Shown here one piece after another: positions 22,327 through 33,524 of a DNA stretch of 64,000 bases. Each line of letters starts with the position of its first letter. Positions within the stretch are counted from its first letter, which is position 1. Location: NCBI GenBank assembly GCA_027475525.1, contig JAMWFC010000052.1:558001-622000 (forward strand), in the 5' to 3' direction. This DNA is from Macrolepiota albuminosa (Eukaryota > Basidiomycota > Agaricomycetes > Agaricales > Agaricaceae). Below the pieces are notes generated by a model. The model did not search any database. It was not told the DNA's origin and saw only the letters and a program-made list of their open reading frames with translations. A program made the position numbers and the translations under genes.

Positions 22327-23275
22327 TGATGACGCCCAAAGTTTGGTCAGTAACAAATGTAACTATTGTGTTACCGTACCAAGAGTGTGCGTTGGGCGCG
22401 CTATAAGTGTGTTGAGGAGTCCCGGGCAGGTCCCAGAGAACGCGTCTGTGAAAAAGGGTAAAAGTCGGTAACGGAGTCGGCAAGTGTCAAGCGCTAAGGT
22501 AAAGCGCTTAAGAAAATGCGGTAAGTGAACACGGCAACGGGAAGCGGCAAGAGCACGGTAAGCTTAGCGAAGTTCTAAGCGTCGATAATGCCTGCCGTAG
22601 TTGCAAGGCGCGAGTATGTCGAGTGTTGGCGAACGTCTGTAACTGCCGATGAGTTCGACGTTGCCGACCGTAGCGTAAATGAGCTCTTGAGCGTAAGGGA
22701 GACTGAAGTAAGTGGGGGAAACTGTGGTCTATTCGTCTGCTGTCCAATGTACAAGTCGGTAAGTACTTTTATACTACAATAAGTTCGCCGTCGCCAGTGG
22801 CTAATGACGCCAGAGTGCGGTAAACTGGAAAATTTCAAAGGGGTAGCTCCAACGGTTTCAGATCCCTACCGTCCATTCAAGAGCCTTAGCGACGCCAGGC
22901 GACAGATCGCGAAGCTAAACCATCACTCCATCACCCTTCTGTCCGTCAGAGTACCTAAGCGATGTCAGGCGCCAAATCGAGACGCTAAGCGGTGTCGGAC
23001 GCCAAGGTCAAACGCCAAGCTGTCCGTCAGTTTTTGATAGATGATCAGGCTTCTCGCTAAGCGCTGTCGTTATTGACTGATGCCATCTGTCAGTTGTCAT
23101 TCTTGCTGCCGTCGGCGCTATCACTGATTGGATCTGCTTCTTGCCGTGCGCGGCCGTCGGGAATGGCCTAAAATGGGTAGAATGCGTGCGCCAAGTTCGG
23201 AACAAATGCGGCAAGGTTCCCGGAGCCGGTGCCGAGCCTGCCGTTGATGCGCCTAACCTGTATAGGGTCCTATCA
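22327..23275 (-). mobile_element. element A, 5' LTR (949 bp)
   Basis: This is the partner of 11814-12762, nearly identical. Open frames in it on either strand are also present in the other copy and are not genes. Confidence 0.93.
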
Positions 23276-23522
23276 CCGGTCCTTGACTTGCTCCTGTCTC
23301 CCAGGTCGTTTATGTAAGGCAGTCTTCTCTTCTGCGTAGCGCCACAGAACTGACAGATTCTTGATTTTTGATTCCAAATGTCGTAGTTATATGAATCGTA
23401 TCGTGTTGTCCCCCCCCTCGTGATAGTTTGGCACGTGTAAGAATTTCTAAGTCCCCGTGACCCTGAAAGTAGCTTGAAGTATTTATAGTTTCTGGCTTCC
23501 GGGAACTTATCAGTATCACCAC
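23276..23522 (+). other. element B sequence downstream of the element A insertion
   Basis: It begins with the duplicated CCGG. The first ~40 bases continue the possible longer reading of antisense gene 2 (ending TAA near 23316). The remainder is the promoter region of antisense gene 3, with a TATTTATAG at ~23480, about 40 bases before its ATG. Confidence 0.55.
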
Positions 23523-24165
23523 ATGTCGGTACCTTTTTCCCTTATTACGAATCCTGCGCGTCCCCCACGTCCCGCCATTCTTGGCCATATTGAGTCTTTT
23601 CTAGCGCAAGTCCCCGACAGCGGCTTTCCCCACCATAACAGCAATCTCATGACGCTTGTGCGTCGTTATACCATCTTGTCGGCGGCGGCCAATGAGTGGA
23701 TGATAGAGGGTGAAGCGCCTATAAATGCAGTAAGCCCCCCTCTTTCGCATATTGTCGAGGGTTATTACTTAGTCCGCTAGTCTCCCATCTCTCCTTCTTC
23801 CTCCTGTTTGAAGCGACTCCTAGAGGAGAGCGGTAAACTGGTTAGTCCTTTCAACCTTTTCTCCCTCCATGTGTCCATTGATCTTTTTTGCTCTGAAGGA
23901 GCTCACTTGGCTTCCCTTACCCGCCCTTATCACTGCTGAGGTTCGAAGGGCCATGCTGGCGCGCACTATCATCCCTTTTTTGCCCCTAGTGCCCGACCTT
24001 GGGCCAGATCCGTCCTCTCCTGATTCTTCTATGGCCCCTCCATCCTTTCAGACTTTCCCTCCTGAGTCTCCACCACACGCTCCACCTGTGCCTCCCCGTT
24101 CTCAAGAACTACCTCGTGTGCCCCTGTCTAGGCGGCAGGGTCAATTCTTCCAGCCAGCCTTGTAG
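23523..24165 (+). CDS. antisense gene 3 of element B: small spliced protein, paralogue of gene 2
   Basis: Exons 23523-23729 (69 codons), 23781-23840 (20 codons) and 23899-24165 (89 codons with stop) give 177 residues; introns of 51 and 58 bp are GT-AG and all frames close. The first exon encodes a helical domain (ILGHIESFLAQVP, then a Leu/Arg/Ala helix) similar in length and pattern to gene 2; the short second exon (KRLLEESGKL) matches gene 2's (ERLELLLKESHYL). The last exon is Pro/Ser-rich and ends with a basic SRRQGQ segment. It faces the pol 3' end of element B. No known family is recognised. Element A has no counterpart, so these small genes are lineage-specific cargo, or were lost in A. 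Confidence 0.6.
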
Positions 24166-24340
24166 GGAATCGTAGGCCTGTTTTGGATGTACTTGTAGTG
24201 TATTTGTAGCGTCATTAGTCCTTCTCAATGACATCGAATTATGGCTTTTTGGTCCCTTGAATGCACGGCCACACTTCACCAGAGGCGCTAGCGGTTAGCA
24301 CCTATCCTCTTGTCCCTATTTACTGCCCGGTGTCGTCATC
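24166..24340. other. spacer between antisense gene 3 and pol of element B
   Basis: Short convergent intergenic segment with no gene of its own. Confidence 0.5.
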
Positions 24341-25063
24341 AGGAGTGGTCTTGTCATCGTCCACTAGCTCAGTTTCTTCAAGTTCTCGTAGTTTAGCCGT
24401 GTCAATGTCCAGCGCCGACAAAGGTAATGAAATGTGTTCATGCACTAGGTAGGGAATAAGCCGAAACGCCACTACTGGTCAATGTAAAACTGAGCCGTCC
24501 AACTCACAGAGTACATAGGCGCCTCCCCTATTGCGGGAAACCACTATTAGGGGTCCCAGATACCAAGGTCGCATCTTTTTGTTATGGGTAACTTCAATCT
24601 TTGAGTTGCGCATTAGTACAAGGGCACCAGAGGTGAAGTTGTAGTCTCGAATCGTGGTGCTATGCTCGCTTTCAAACCATAGCGCAGCTTGTTGTCTAGC
24701 CTGAAATACTACCTCGTGTAAGCGCTCAAGATCCTCCATGTGTCGTTGTAAGTCTATAGCGCATCTAGCGATCATGTTGGTAGAGGATAGTATTGAGTTC
24801 GGTGGGGGTTGTAAGTACGTCGCTTCCACCACGTCCACAGGTAGCAAGGGGTGAGTGCCAGTCACCGCATAGTAGGGAGAGCAGCCCATCCTCTTTCGTA
24901 TGGTAACCCGCTCCGACCAGAAGACCAAATAAGTCGCCTCACTCCAGCGACTTTTGTCACCATCGACCGCCTTGAATAGCGCCTGTCGAACATCGAAATG
25001 AGGCCTTTCTATGATTCCATTGGCGCGTTTATTGTATCCTGAGACTCGGATGTGTTGTATGTT
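24341..25063 (-). pseudogene. pol: element B Pol, integrase C-terminal part (decayed)
   Basis: It is homologous to 15770-16510 in element A (VFWSERVTIRKRMGCSPYY, then the YLGPLIVVSRNRGG region). A TGA replaces the Arg codon of the aligned HRPV motif at 24479. It stops abruptly at 25063, where element C is inserted, and the next codons resume at 36472-36477. Confidence 0.9.
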
Positions 25064-25254
25064 TGAAACAAAGTCAAGTATATGGTTAGCCTTACGGTCA
25101 CACCAACAGAACCAGATCGATATTCGATTCTAGTACTACGAGTATGACAGTAAAATTGGCTGCCTTATGTAAGGCAGCCAGCATGTATGTAGAGTAATAA
25201 TAATTAACTAATATAAGTATATATTAATTAATTAACTAGGTATAATCTGTTACA
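25064..25254 (-). mobile_element. element C, 3' LTR (191 bp)
   Basis: Identical by eye to 36204-36394. TG...CA ends. A 10-bp perfect hairpin with a 2-base centre lies at 25158-25179 (GGCTGCCTTA / TAAGGCAGCC). The flanking ATGTT at 25059-25063 recurs at 36472-36476. Confidence 0.95.
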
Positions 25255-25446
25255 TGCCCCCCTTTGAGACTGGTAGCCAGTCTCGATGTAAGGAGGGACA
25301 CGTTTTTGTCCGGGTCACTAATTAAGTCAATGTGGAGGAGCTCTGGTCCTCCACGGCTCAAAAATGTCCAAGTCATCTGTCAAAAAATACAACGCCGACG
25401 TTAACCGACAGTATGAATTGAAAAGGAGATGAGCCGCCTACGAAAT

Positions 25447-28379
25447 TTACGCAGACGGCGGACGCGACAACTCGCGAGCCGTATCAATCCTCATCTCAGT
25501 GTCGACGTTAACCGAGGATGATGAGGCGACGGGACCCGACGATGTTGAGGCTGTAGGAGCCTGAACCGACGTGGAGGGGTGTGACGGAGAGGGGGGATAG
25601 GGCCCGTGTCGAGAGCGGCGTTGCCATAAGTCTCGACGGTTGGGGTTCATCCCCACCGGATAATATAGTCCACTTTCAAGGTACTCATGACCTTGATCGG
25701 ATTCGCGGGCGAGCAGTGCGTGGAGACGAATCATATCATCGTCCGTGGGCAATCGCCAATTGTCCCACCGTGTGATGGCTGCGGGCTCTCCATAGAGGTC
25801 CAGTCGACGATGACGTTCATCGTCGACCTCACGGAACTGGTCAATGGAGGCTGTGGCCGCAAGGAATTGGTTCTCGAGGTAGACCACGCCGAAGGTATAG
25901 GCGTGGTCCACCCACTCGATAGGTACGCGGTTGGCTATCATAGCCCGTAGCACGTCAGCATCGGTGATGTTGACGGCATTAGCCACGTAGAAGTACGGGG
26001 GTCGGAACTGGACGTCAGTCCAGCTCATGGGTGCGAATGGGTTGCTGGGGTTGGCGGCGTCGTAATCCGTGACCGCCTCACGATACAGCCCAGGACGCGC
26101 AAGAATCAAGGCTAACAGCCTTGCAAAGCGTCCCCGAGCTCTTCCCGAAGGGGACAGTCCACGCGTCAGGGCATGGCCCAGCAGAGTGCGCCAGTGAATG
26201 TGGTAAGCCCGATCCACTGCAATGCCGTATACCGAATTCATCATCCCTGGTCGACAGAAGTAGAGAACGTTCTGCGCCAGCTTGTCCAGATCGAAGGTGA
26301 AACGTACACCTTCGGAATCAAACCCGGAAAGCGTAAAAAACGGTCTTCCGGCTCGGTCCTTCCATCGCAGGTACCCGTCTGGGGTCGGCATGACCGCGAT
26401 GTTCATGTGGTGGGATGATAGATCCAGAGGGGGCGAAATGTGCTCGTACTCTGGTGAACACACCAGAGTCATCGTCCTATCCCTCACCGACGTATAATAG
26501 TTGATACTGATGCGCTGAAACTCGCGCAACAGATAATAGGCCTCAGTGCGCAAAGACACTGACGTAAACTTGTTCTGCGAAAGCTCATAAAGCTTTCGCA
26601 ACTGCTGGGGATTCATCGGGAATCCCCTCGGTACCACTCGATTCAACTCCTTCGAGGTATGGTGATACCTCTCTCCCTTTTCCTCCTCGTGCGCCTTCGC
26701 GGCCAAGGCTTCGTCGCTCACAAATACTGTATTGGTGAGCTGGGAGTAATAGAAATGGCGGTCGAGTGCCCCGCCGTAGAACCAGTTGGACCGCTCCACC
26801 AGCGTCCCGCTGACAAACACCCCGAGGCCATCAGGAATACGGCCTGTGGCCTGCTCCACCCGGTCTTTATCGACCTTTGCCTGCCGGGCGGCCTCGTGCT
26901 TCCTCCGAGCCTCCTTCTTGCGTTTCTTGTCTAAACGCACTCGGCGTTTAGCAGGGGTTTCTCCTTCCGAGGGGGTCTCATCTGATGACTCCCCATAATC
27001 ACTCCCGTCGCTCGGTTCGTTCAGACCGAGCGCAGCCAACGTTAATAGTCGCCCTTCGACCTCGGCGTCCGTCCTCGTGTCCTTTATGGGGACCGCGGAC
27101 GCATACACCCTCAGTGGTGCCTCGAACTGCACCACTGCTCCAAACCGCATCACAACTCTGTCTGCTCCTCGCGGAACATCTGCTCCAAACTCCACTTCCG
27201 ACAGGACCACCTCATCCTGCCGCTTCGCCCCTGACTGCTGGGAGGGCGCATGTGTTGACGAGGACAGTCCTCGTAAACTGTTGTCAACCTCCATGAGCTC
27301 GTCATGTAACTCGGCCGGGGTCGGAGTGAGCTCTCCCGATTCCCGCACCTCAACTTCTGGTCCTGCATCTCACGCTCTGAGGCGTTTTGCCTCAGGTTGC
27401 TCCAACGACGACGACGGACGCTTCTTCATAGCGTTCGTAAATGTCTTAATAGTATTGTCGTTTTTGCCTCAGGTTGCTCCAACGACGACGACGGACGCTT
27501 CTTCATAGCGTTCGTAAATGTCTTAATAGTATTGTCGTTACGCTGCTGCAGCATAACAATCTCATCGAGCAGGCCCGTAATCACCACCTGAGCCACCGGA
27601 TCCGCCAAAAACGCGGACTCCGGTGGTACTCGCTGGCCGGCAGATATGAGGCGTCGCCAGACTGCCTCTGCCTGAGGGTCCAACACCTCCGACGGCGTTC
27701 CGATCTCTTTTCCTTTTCCTTTCTCCGCGTACGAGAAGCGCCGCGGAGATGGTGCATGACGGGGTGACGGAGAGGCCCGTCGAGGCGGTGTTCGAGGTCG
27801 GGGTTGACCTCGATTTTGCGTCCTCGCTGCCAGCTCATCCCGTCTGTGCCCAACCATTTCCCGAGGCCCGCCTCCTTGTGCCCCGGTACTCCTCGGAGGC
27901 AATCGCCTCCAGTCTCTTCTATACGTCTCTCGCGGGGGCGGCGTCCTTTCTCGCTGTTGTCGAGGTTGCACCACCTCGCCCTTTACTTGCTGTTGACGCC
28001 CCGCGTCATCGTCCACGTCCATGGGTGCTACCTGTGGCGCAGTTAGTGCTTTCTCATCCGAAAGGAGTGTACTTGCACTCTGGGTCTGCGTCTGCTGCAT
28101 CAGCATTGGCATTCCCCACATAACCTGTCCCCCCATCTGCTGTCCAGGACCAGCTGGTCCTGGGAAATACGGCATCTGGAAGAACGGCGGGTAAAACTGC
28201 GGAGGTTGTCCAAATTGGGCTGGGTTCTGCCCAAACTGGGACACCACTGGATACGACGCCACAGTCGGCGTCGTTACAGACTGCTGAACGTTTTGCTGGG
28301 GGCGATCCCCCCCTCCTCCAGAACCCTGTGGGTTCTGAGGCTGTTGCTCACTGGTCGTACGCTGGTAAGGGTACGACAT
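25447..28379 (-). CDS. element C ORF3: large extra ORF downstream of pol, unknown function
   Basis: Two open stretches, 28379-27426 and 27348-25447, are one gene split by the 77-bp duplication at 27385-27538. Even with one copy removed, an in-frame TGA (27370-27372, followed by GAT) remains, so it is either a nonsense mutation or a further stop. The N-terminal ~170 residues are Pro/Gln/Gly/Met-rich and probably disordered; then comes an Arg/Pro-rich segment with RS-like repeats. The C-terminal ~630 residues begin acidic, pass a Lys/Arg cluster (KRRVRLDKKRKKEARRK) and become a globular domain with many aromatics (FYGGALDRHFYY, YLRWKDRAGRPFF). The position is that of env in retroviruses, but I see no signal peptide or membrane segment. 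It is the same strand as pol. Function unknown. Confidence 0.75.
27385..27538. repeat. 77-bp tandem duplication in ORF3 of element C (probable artefact)
   Basis: An exact 77-bp duplication that causes the apparent split of ORF3. Confidence 0.88.
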
Positions 28380-28610
28380 GGTATCACAAAAAACGTCGAC
28401 GTGTCGGTGGGAAAAAACACATTAAATTCCCCATCATCAGGTTACATAACCTGATCCGACCCTCTCCTCCGCATCATGATCCACGTTATCTCATCATATA
28501 GATCAACTTCCATCTTATCTATCTGAACAACTTGTGATCCGATCAGGATCAGATACTCGGTCGATCCGAGATCCGACTGATCCGGCCTTCATCTTATCAC
28601 TGCCATCAAT
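28380..28610 (-). other. spacer between pol and ORF3 of element C
   Basis: About 230 bp with no coding signal. It separates the TAG of pol from the ATG of ORF3 and is rich in ATC/GATC-like short repeats. It may carry a promoter or an internal entry element for ORF3. Confidence 0.45.
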
Positions 28611-31600
28611 CTAAGCACGTGAGCGCTTAGCAAGCTGATTTGGGCGCTTCACGCCCTGCAGTTCTAAGTACCGATCCAATGCTGCCAACTTGGCACATGT
28701 GTGGTACGACTCCCATGTCGTATCACCTGCACTCCACCGCACCTCGAATTCGAGGTGCGTTCCTTCCTGCCACCGATGGCCCAGGATGTCCTCGACGAAC
28801 CACTCTTGTTCGTCACTGGCACCGAAATCATATGGCTCGGGAGTCACCCGATTAGGGAACATAGCATCATCGTTTGCGTTATACCGCCTAAGTAACGATA
28901 CGTGGAACTTAGGCACAATCCGACGTGCTTGCAGAGCTGCAGGCAGCTCCAGGACATAGTTCGACGTGCTTGGTTCCGCGACCAAGACTCGGTATGGTCC
29001 AATGAACTTTGGACACAGCTTTCTCGCTCTTCCTTTCGGGAGATTCAAGTTCTCGCGACCAAGACTCGGTATGGTCCAATGAACTTTGGACACAGCTTTC
29101 TCGCTCTTCCTTTTGGGAGATTCAAGTTCTCCGTCGACAGGTACACTAACGTCCCGGGCGTTAGTTCTGGTTCCTCACTTCGCCTATCATTTGCATGTCG
29201 TGCCTGTACAACACGCGCGGCAATGATTGCATTGTGTGCATTGGCTAGATTCGCCAATGCTTGCTGTGCAAAGTCCTTTACCCCTTTGTGAACGGCTCCG
29301 TCTGCCTTTAGTTCGCGCAGCATGGAGGGCATGTACCCTCCGTTGAGCTCGAACGGTGCATATTTCGTGGTCTCAGACACGCTCGCGTTGATTGCGAACT
29401 CAGTTAGCGGTATTCTATCCACCCAGTCGCGTTGGTCCGGTCGGACCACCGTACGAAAGATCTGGGCAATACTTCTATTCGCTCGCTCTGTCTGTCCATC
29501 CGTCTGCGGATGAAACGAGGTAGACATGAGTAGTTTAGCTCCCAGGAGCTTGTGAAGCTTTTGCCACCAGTGAGATGTAAACTTGGTGTCTCGATCGCTC
29601 ACGATCGAACTTGGAAGGCCATGTAGCCTTACAATCTCCTTCAAGTAGATCCAGGATAACGCGGACGCCGTAATGGTAGTGTGCACTGGTATCAAATGTA
29701 CCATACTCGTCATTCGACAAATGACCACCCAAAGGTAGTTATACCCTTTGGACTCGGGGAATGGGCCAACAAAGTCCATTCCAATGGAGTCCCATGGCTT
29801 CGTCGGGATGGGCAGGGAATGCAACTTCCCTGCTGGCTTCCTATTGCTGGTCTTCGACCGCTGGCAGGCCTCGCAGGTCTGGCAGAACTGCATCACTTCT
29901 TTCTGCATCTGAGGCCACCAGTACCACTGCCTCAGGTATTCTAGTGTTTTGTTGGTTCCAAAGTGACCAACAACCTCATGAGCTTGAGTGACAACCTTAG
30001 TGAGCAGTGCTCGGTCGCGTGGTAAGCACACCACGTCGTGTCCTCGAACATTCGTTATCCGGACTAGTCCGTTCTCATCCACGCTGAAGCGTGGATGGGC
30101 GTCTGCGTTCTGCCGGATTTCCGTGTAGAACGCATCGCGTCTATAGCCCCTCATCACCTTCTGGAGGTACTCATCGGTTTGAGGGACAGGAGGGTTACGA
30201 TACTCTCCTGTAGGCAATAACGCGTCAGCGAGCGTCATGTCGTGGCTATCCGGTCCACGACTGCTTCCAGTCTCACTTTGGTGTGGCCTTGTCGCCTCCT
30301 TTTGCTGGGCCTGCTCCAGTTGCTCAGCCTCTATGTCGCGGCCCTCTTGCCGCTCTTGCAGTCGTCGACTGCGTCGCAGTTCGGTAGCTTGCATAGCCCG
30401 AAGCTCGACCACATGCTCCTTCACCTCTCTGTAGCGATGATACGGAAGATCATCGCCATGAGGATCAATACGAATGTCCGCATCGACATACTCATGCGTA
30501 TCATGGTGTTCGCCTGCTCTATCGCTCTCGAAGTACCTCGAGAGACAGTCCGCCACCTTGTTCAGTTCGCCTTTGACATATGTGATGTCAAAGTTGTAGC
30601 GAGACATATAGTCAATCCACCGGCGTTGCCAGGGGGACAACGTTGCTTGAGTCTTGAAGAACTCAAGTGCTTTATGGTCGGTAATGATGTGGATCTTATA
30701 TCCCATCAATTTATCTTCCCACTTAAGTAGCGCCTCAAGTATCGCCAGCGTTTCAAGCTCATGGACCGCATAATTCTGTTGGGCCAAGGTGAACTTCCTT
30801 GACATGAACCCTGCAGGCCGACAATTTTGCCATGAGCTTCCCTGGCCGTACATTGCACCTACTCCGGTCTTTGAGGCATCACAGATGAGCCAAATCGGCT
30901 CATCACGTCGGGGATCTATGGGACGAATGACTGGTGTCTTTGAGCAGATCCTCTTGATCATCTCAAAACATCGTTGATGTATAGGTCTCCATATAAATGG
31001 AGCACCATTCTGAGTAATAGACATCAACGGTCCAGTATATGCTGTTATATCAGGCAGACAATTGCCGATATAGTTCACTAGTCCCACGAATCTCTGCACA
31101 TCATTATAGTTACGAGGCACACGCCATTCGCGTATGCGATCGATTTTGTCCTGGTCAGGGTGAATACCCTGACTATCAATCTTGTGTCTGAGGCAATCCA
31201 CTGTCTCGGCATATAGTTCGCATTTCTTCCACTTGAGGTATAGCAAGTTAGACCTCAGTCGCTCGAAAATGACACGAAGATGCTCTTCGTGTTCTTCGAT
31301 TGAATCGGAGTATATAAATATGTCGTCCAAATAGATATGGACAAACCTCCCAATAACATCCCGGAAGATGGAGGTCATCAACCTCTGAAATGTCGCAGGA
31401 GCATTGCAATCTCCTATCTGCATAATGTTGCTCACATATGTTCCCGTGATTGACGAGAACACTGTCTTTGGGATATCAGACAAGCGAATTCTCACTTGCT
31501 CATACGCATCCGTCAGGTCAATTTTCAACCTGAACTTTGCTCTCGCCACATCTTCTCGAATCACTTCCTGATCCGGAAGTGGCGTCACGTCCTTCACGGT

Positions 31601-32563
31601 GTTGTCATTGCGTTGGCGTGCATCCAACGCCGTCCTTAATGTACCATCTTTCTTCGGAATGCACAATAGCGGAGCAGCTTGGGAGGCTGGTTGAGCCTCC
31701 CACCAGTGGGCTCTCAGGTACCGATTGGTCTTGTCTCGGAGCTGCTGCTGCAGCGCCATTGGACATCGAGGCAAATGATATTTATACACCTTATTCTCAT
31801 CAATAAGGTTGATTTCATGGTTGACCTCTCGCCAAGGAGGTAACTCCTCCTTGGTTCCGTTCAGAATATCCGCAAATTCCTGCTGCCACTGCAATCGTAG
31901 GTCCGGAATGTCCTCCTTTGTAAAACCACTAGTTTTACCTTTGCCCTTCCGGTCCACATCCTTGCCTGGGCACCCGGACAGCTTTGCTTGTACGGCTGGA
32001 CGGCCATACTTCTCTCTGAGGGCAGTAATCCTCAGCTCGCTGTCATCCGGCGTGTGCAGTCGCACAGGCACTTCCTTCTTACTTCTCCGCGACGTCACAG
32101 ATAGTCCGTCGAAGAACACCTCACTCGGCGACGATATCTCGTCGTCACTAGCCTGACGATACGACTCCTCCTTCAACGTCCATTGTGGTCCATTCCACGC
32201 ATACATCGACGCCACTAGGTCATTCCACTCAGCAGGCATTCGTGGATCAAATGCCCATTCAAATGTGGGATGAGGTACTGGTCGATCCCAGATTGACCGA
32301 TTCGTATGTGTGGAGGACGCCTCATCCTTCAACAGTCCTTGATCGTCATCATCTGTTACCAAGTCCTCAACCTTCACTCGCGACGACGTCGGTTGGCACT
32401 CTGTGCTTGCCGCATGCTGAGGCCGCTTGTCCTCAGACTTACTCTGCTTTTCACACTTCATCTCCTTCATCTCGGGGCTCTCCCCCCTCTTCAGAGTACG
32501 TTCGTACTCTACAGCTTCGCTTTCCAGCATCAACACCGCCGGACTATCCATGGGCAAGCTCAC
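28611..32563 (-). CDS. pol: element C Pol: RT, RNase H, integrase, chromodomain
   Basis: Frames 32563-29045 and 29093-28611 are one gene interrupted by the 77-bp duplication at 28981-29134. RT: FVHIYLDDIFIYSD carries the YLDD box. RNase H: EPIWLICDASKTGVGA to VADCLSR. Integrase: an HHCC site (HFGTNKTLEYL and CQTCEACQRS), the DDE residues in SIGMDFVGPFP, IVSDRDTKF and DGQTERANRS, then the GPY/F module CPKFIGPYRVL. The end reads as a chromodomain (EWFVEDILGHRW to EFEVRWSAGDTTWE), which in chromoviruses targets integration to marked chromatin. It continues in frame from the protease after a UGA-CUA stop at 32624-32626. Confidence 0.93.
28981..29134. repeat. 77-bp tandem duplication in pol of element C (probable artefact)
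   Basis: A 77-bp offset duplication with one mismatch near the end; it shifts the frame before the chromodomain. Confidence 0.82.
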
Positions 32564-32617
32564 ACGAGCTTGCTCTTCATCCTCTCCATCCTCAACCGTA
32601 GGCGCTTTCTTGCCTCC

Positions 32618-32626
32618 GTCTAGTCA
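32618..32626 (-). promoter_or_regulatory. candidate readthrough stop codon (UGA CUA GAC) between protease and pol
   Basis: On the - strand CAC TGA CTA GAC is in frame with both protease and pol. UGA followed by CUA is the best-known leaky stop context in fungi and other eukaryotes. Confidence 0.7.
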
Positions 32627-33420
32627 GTGTCGCCTGACTAGCACCTTCTTCTCTGTGGCGCGGTGTCGATGGAGACGTCCATCTCCATCATCTATGGTCA
32701 CTCGCACTGCAGGGATAGTGGTGCCATCCACCACTATCTCATTCTTCTTGAAGTTCAGCAGAACGTTGTGCTTCCTCATATACGGCGTGCCTATAATCAT
32801 GTCGTAACGATCAAAGTTTGCCACATCAAGGTACTCCCTCGTCCTTGATTTTGCACAGACGATACTCGCCTGCGTACCAAACTGTACCGCAGCTCGGCTG
32901 CCCACAGTACCCAATTGAAGGAGTAGTGGCTCCTTCAACTCACTGACAGAAATATCGTGCACTTGGCAAAACTGGGGTGTCACCCCAGTAGTCGTACTAC
33001 CTGAATCCCACAATGTCCACGCCTTGTGGCCATTCACCTCAACGTACGACGCCAGGCACTCCTTATCCTTGCGCTTCAACACCGGTCTCACCAGCTTCTC
33101 TGGAGCCTTGCGAAGGTGTACCTTATACACCTTAACATTGGCTGCTCCAACGGGACGGTCTAATGCGCTGGCTTCTCTGGAGCCTTGCGAAGGTGTACCT
33201 TATACACCTTAACATTGGCTGCTCCAACGGGACGGTCTAATGCGCTGACCAGGTAGTCCGTCAGAGCTCCCATGAACTCTGAGTCTGACTCCCGGGCGTA
33301 ATAATCGTTGTCGTATATGTCAACCTCCACGTATTCATCATCCGACAACTCCTCTACCACAGAGGCGTTTTCATCCTCTGGTGCATCAGGTATGAGGTTC
33401 TCCACCTCATCGTCTTCCAT
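32624..33420 (-). CDS. pro: element C aspartic protease region
   Basis: It continues gag in one frame once the 77-bp duplications at 33094 and 33371 are allowed for. The active site is in WTLWDSGSTTTG (DSG), and the C-terminal hallmark is MIIGTPYMRKHNVLL. An acidic segment rich in Asp/Glu precedes it. It ends with TGA at 32624-32626; the same frame continues 21 codons later with the Met at 32563 of pol. The stop is followed by CTA. Confidence 0.88.
33094..33247. repeat. 77-bp tandem duplication (probable artefact)
   Basis: An exact 77-bp duplication between gag and protease of element C. Confidence 0.88.
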
Positions 33421-33524
33421 ATCAGGTTCATTCCCGGAGTCTATTTTTCATCCTCTGGTGCATCAGGTATGAGGTTCTCCACCTCATCGTCTTCCATATC
33501 AGGTTCATTCCCGGAGTCTATCCC
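33371..33524. repeat. 77-bp tandem duplication (probable artefact)
   Basis: An exact 77-bp duplication at the acidic segment after the zinc knuckle of element C. Confidence 0.88.

Larger units (their letters stand above)
11814..23275 (-). mobile_element. element A: full-length Ty3-like LTR retrotransposon with an antisense gene
   Basis: Order along the element (- strand): 5' LTR 22327-23275, primer site 22306-22323, gag-protease 22072-19634, pol (RT, RNase H, integrase) 19584-15759, then an antisense six-exon gene (12935-15335, + strand), purine tract, 3' LTR 11814-12762. Total 11,462 bp. It is inserted in element B. Apart from the two 77-bp artefacts the frames are open, so this copy may have been active recently. 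Confidence 0.92.

Noticed and set aside
25447..28379. ORF3 of element C as an envelope gene
   Set aside because: The position fits, but no signal peptide, membrane helix or cleavage site is visible, so the name env would be unsupported.
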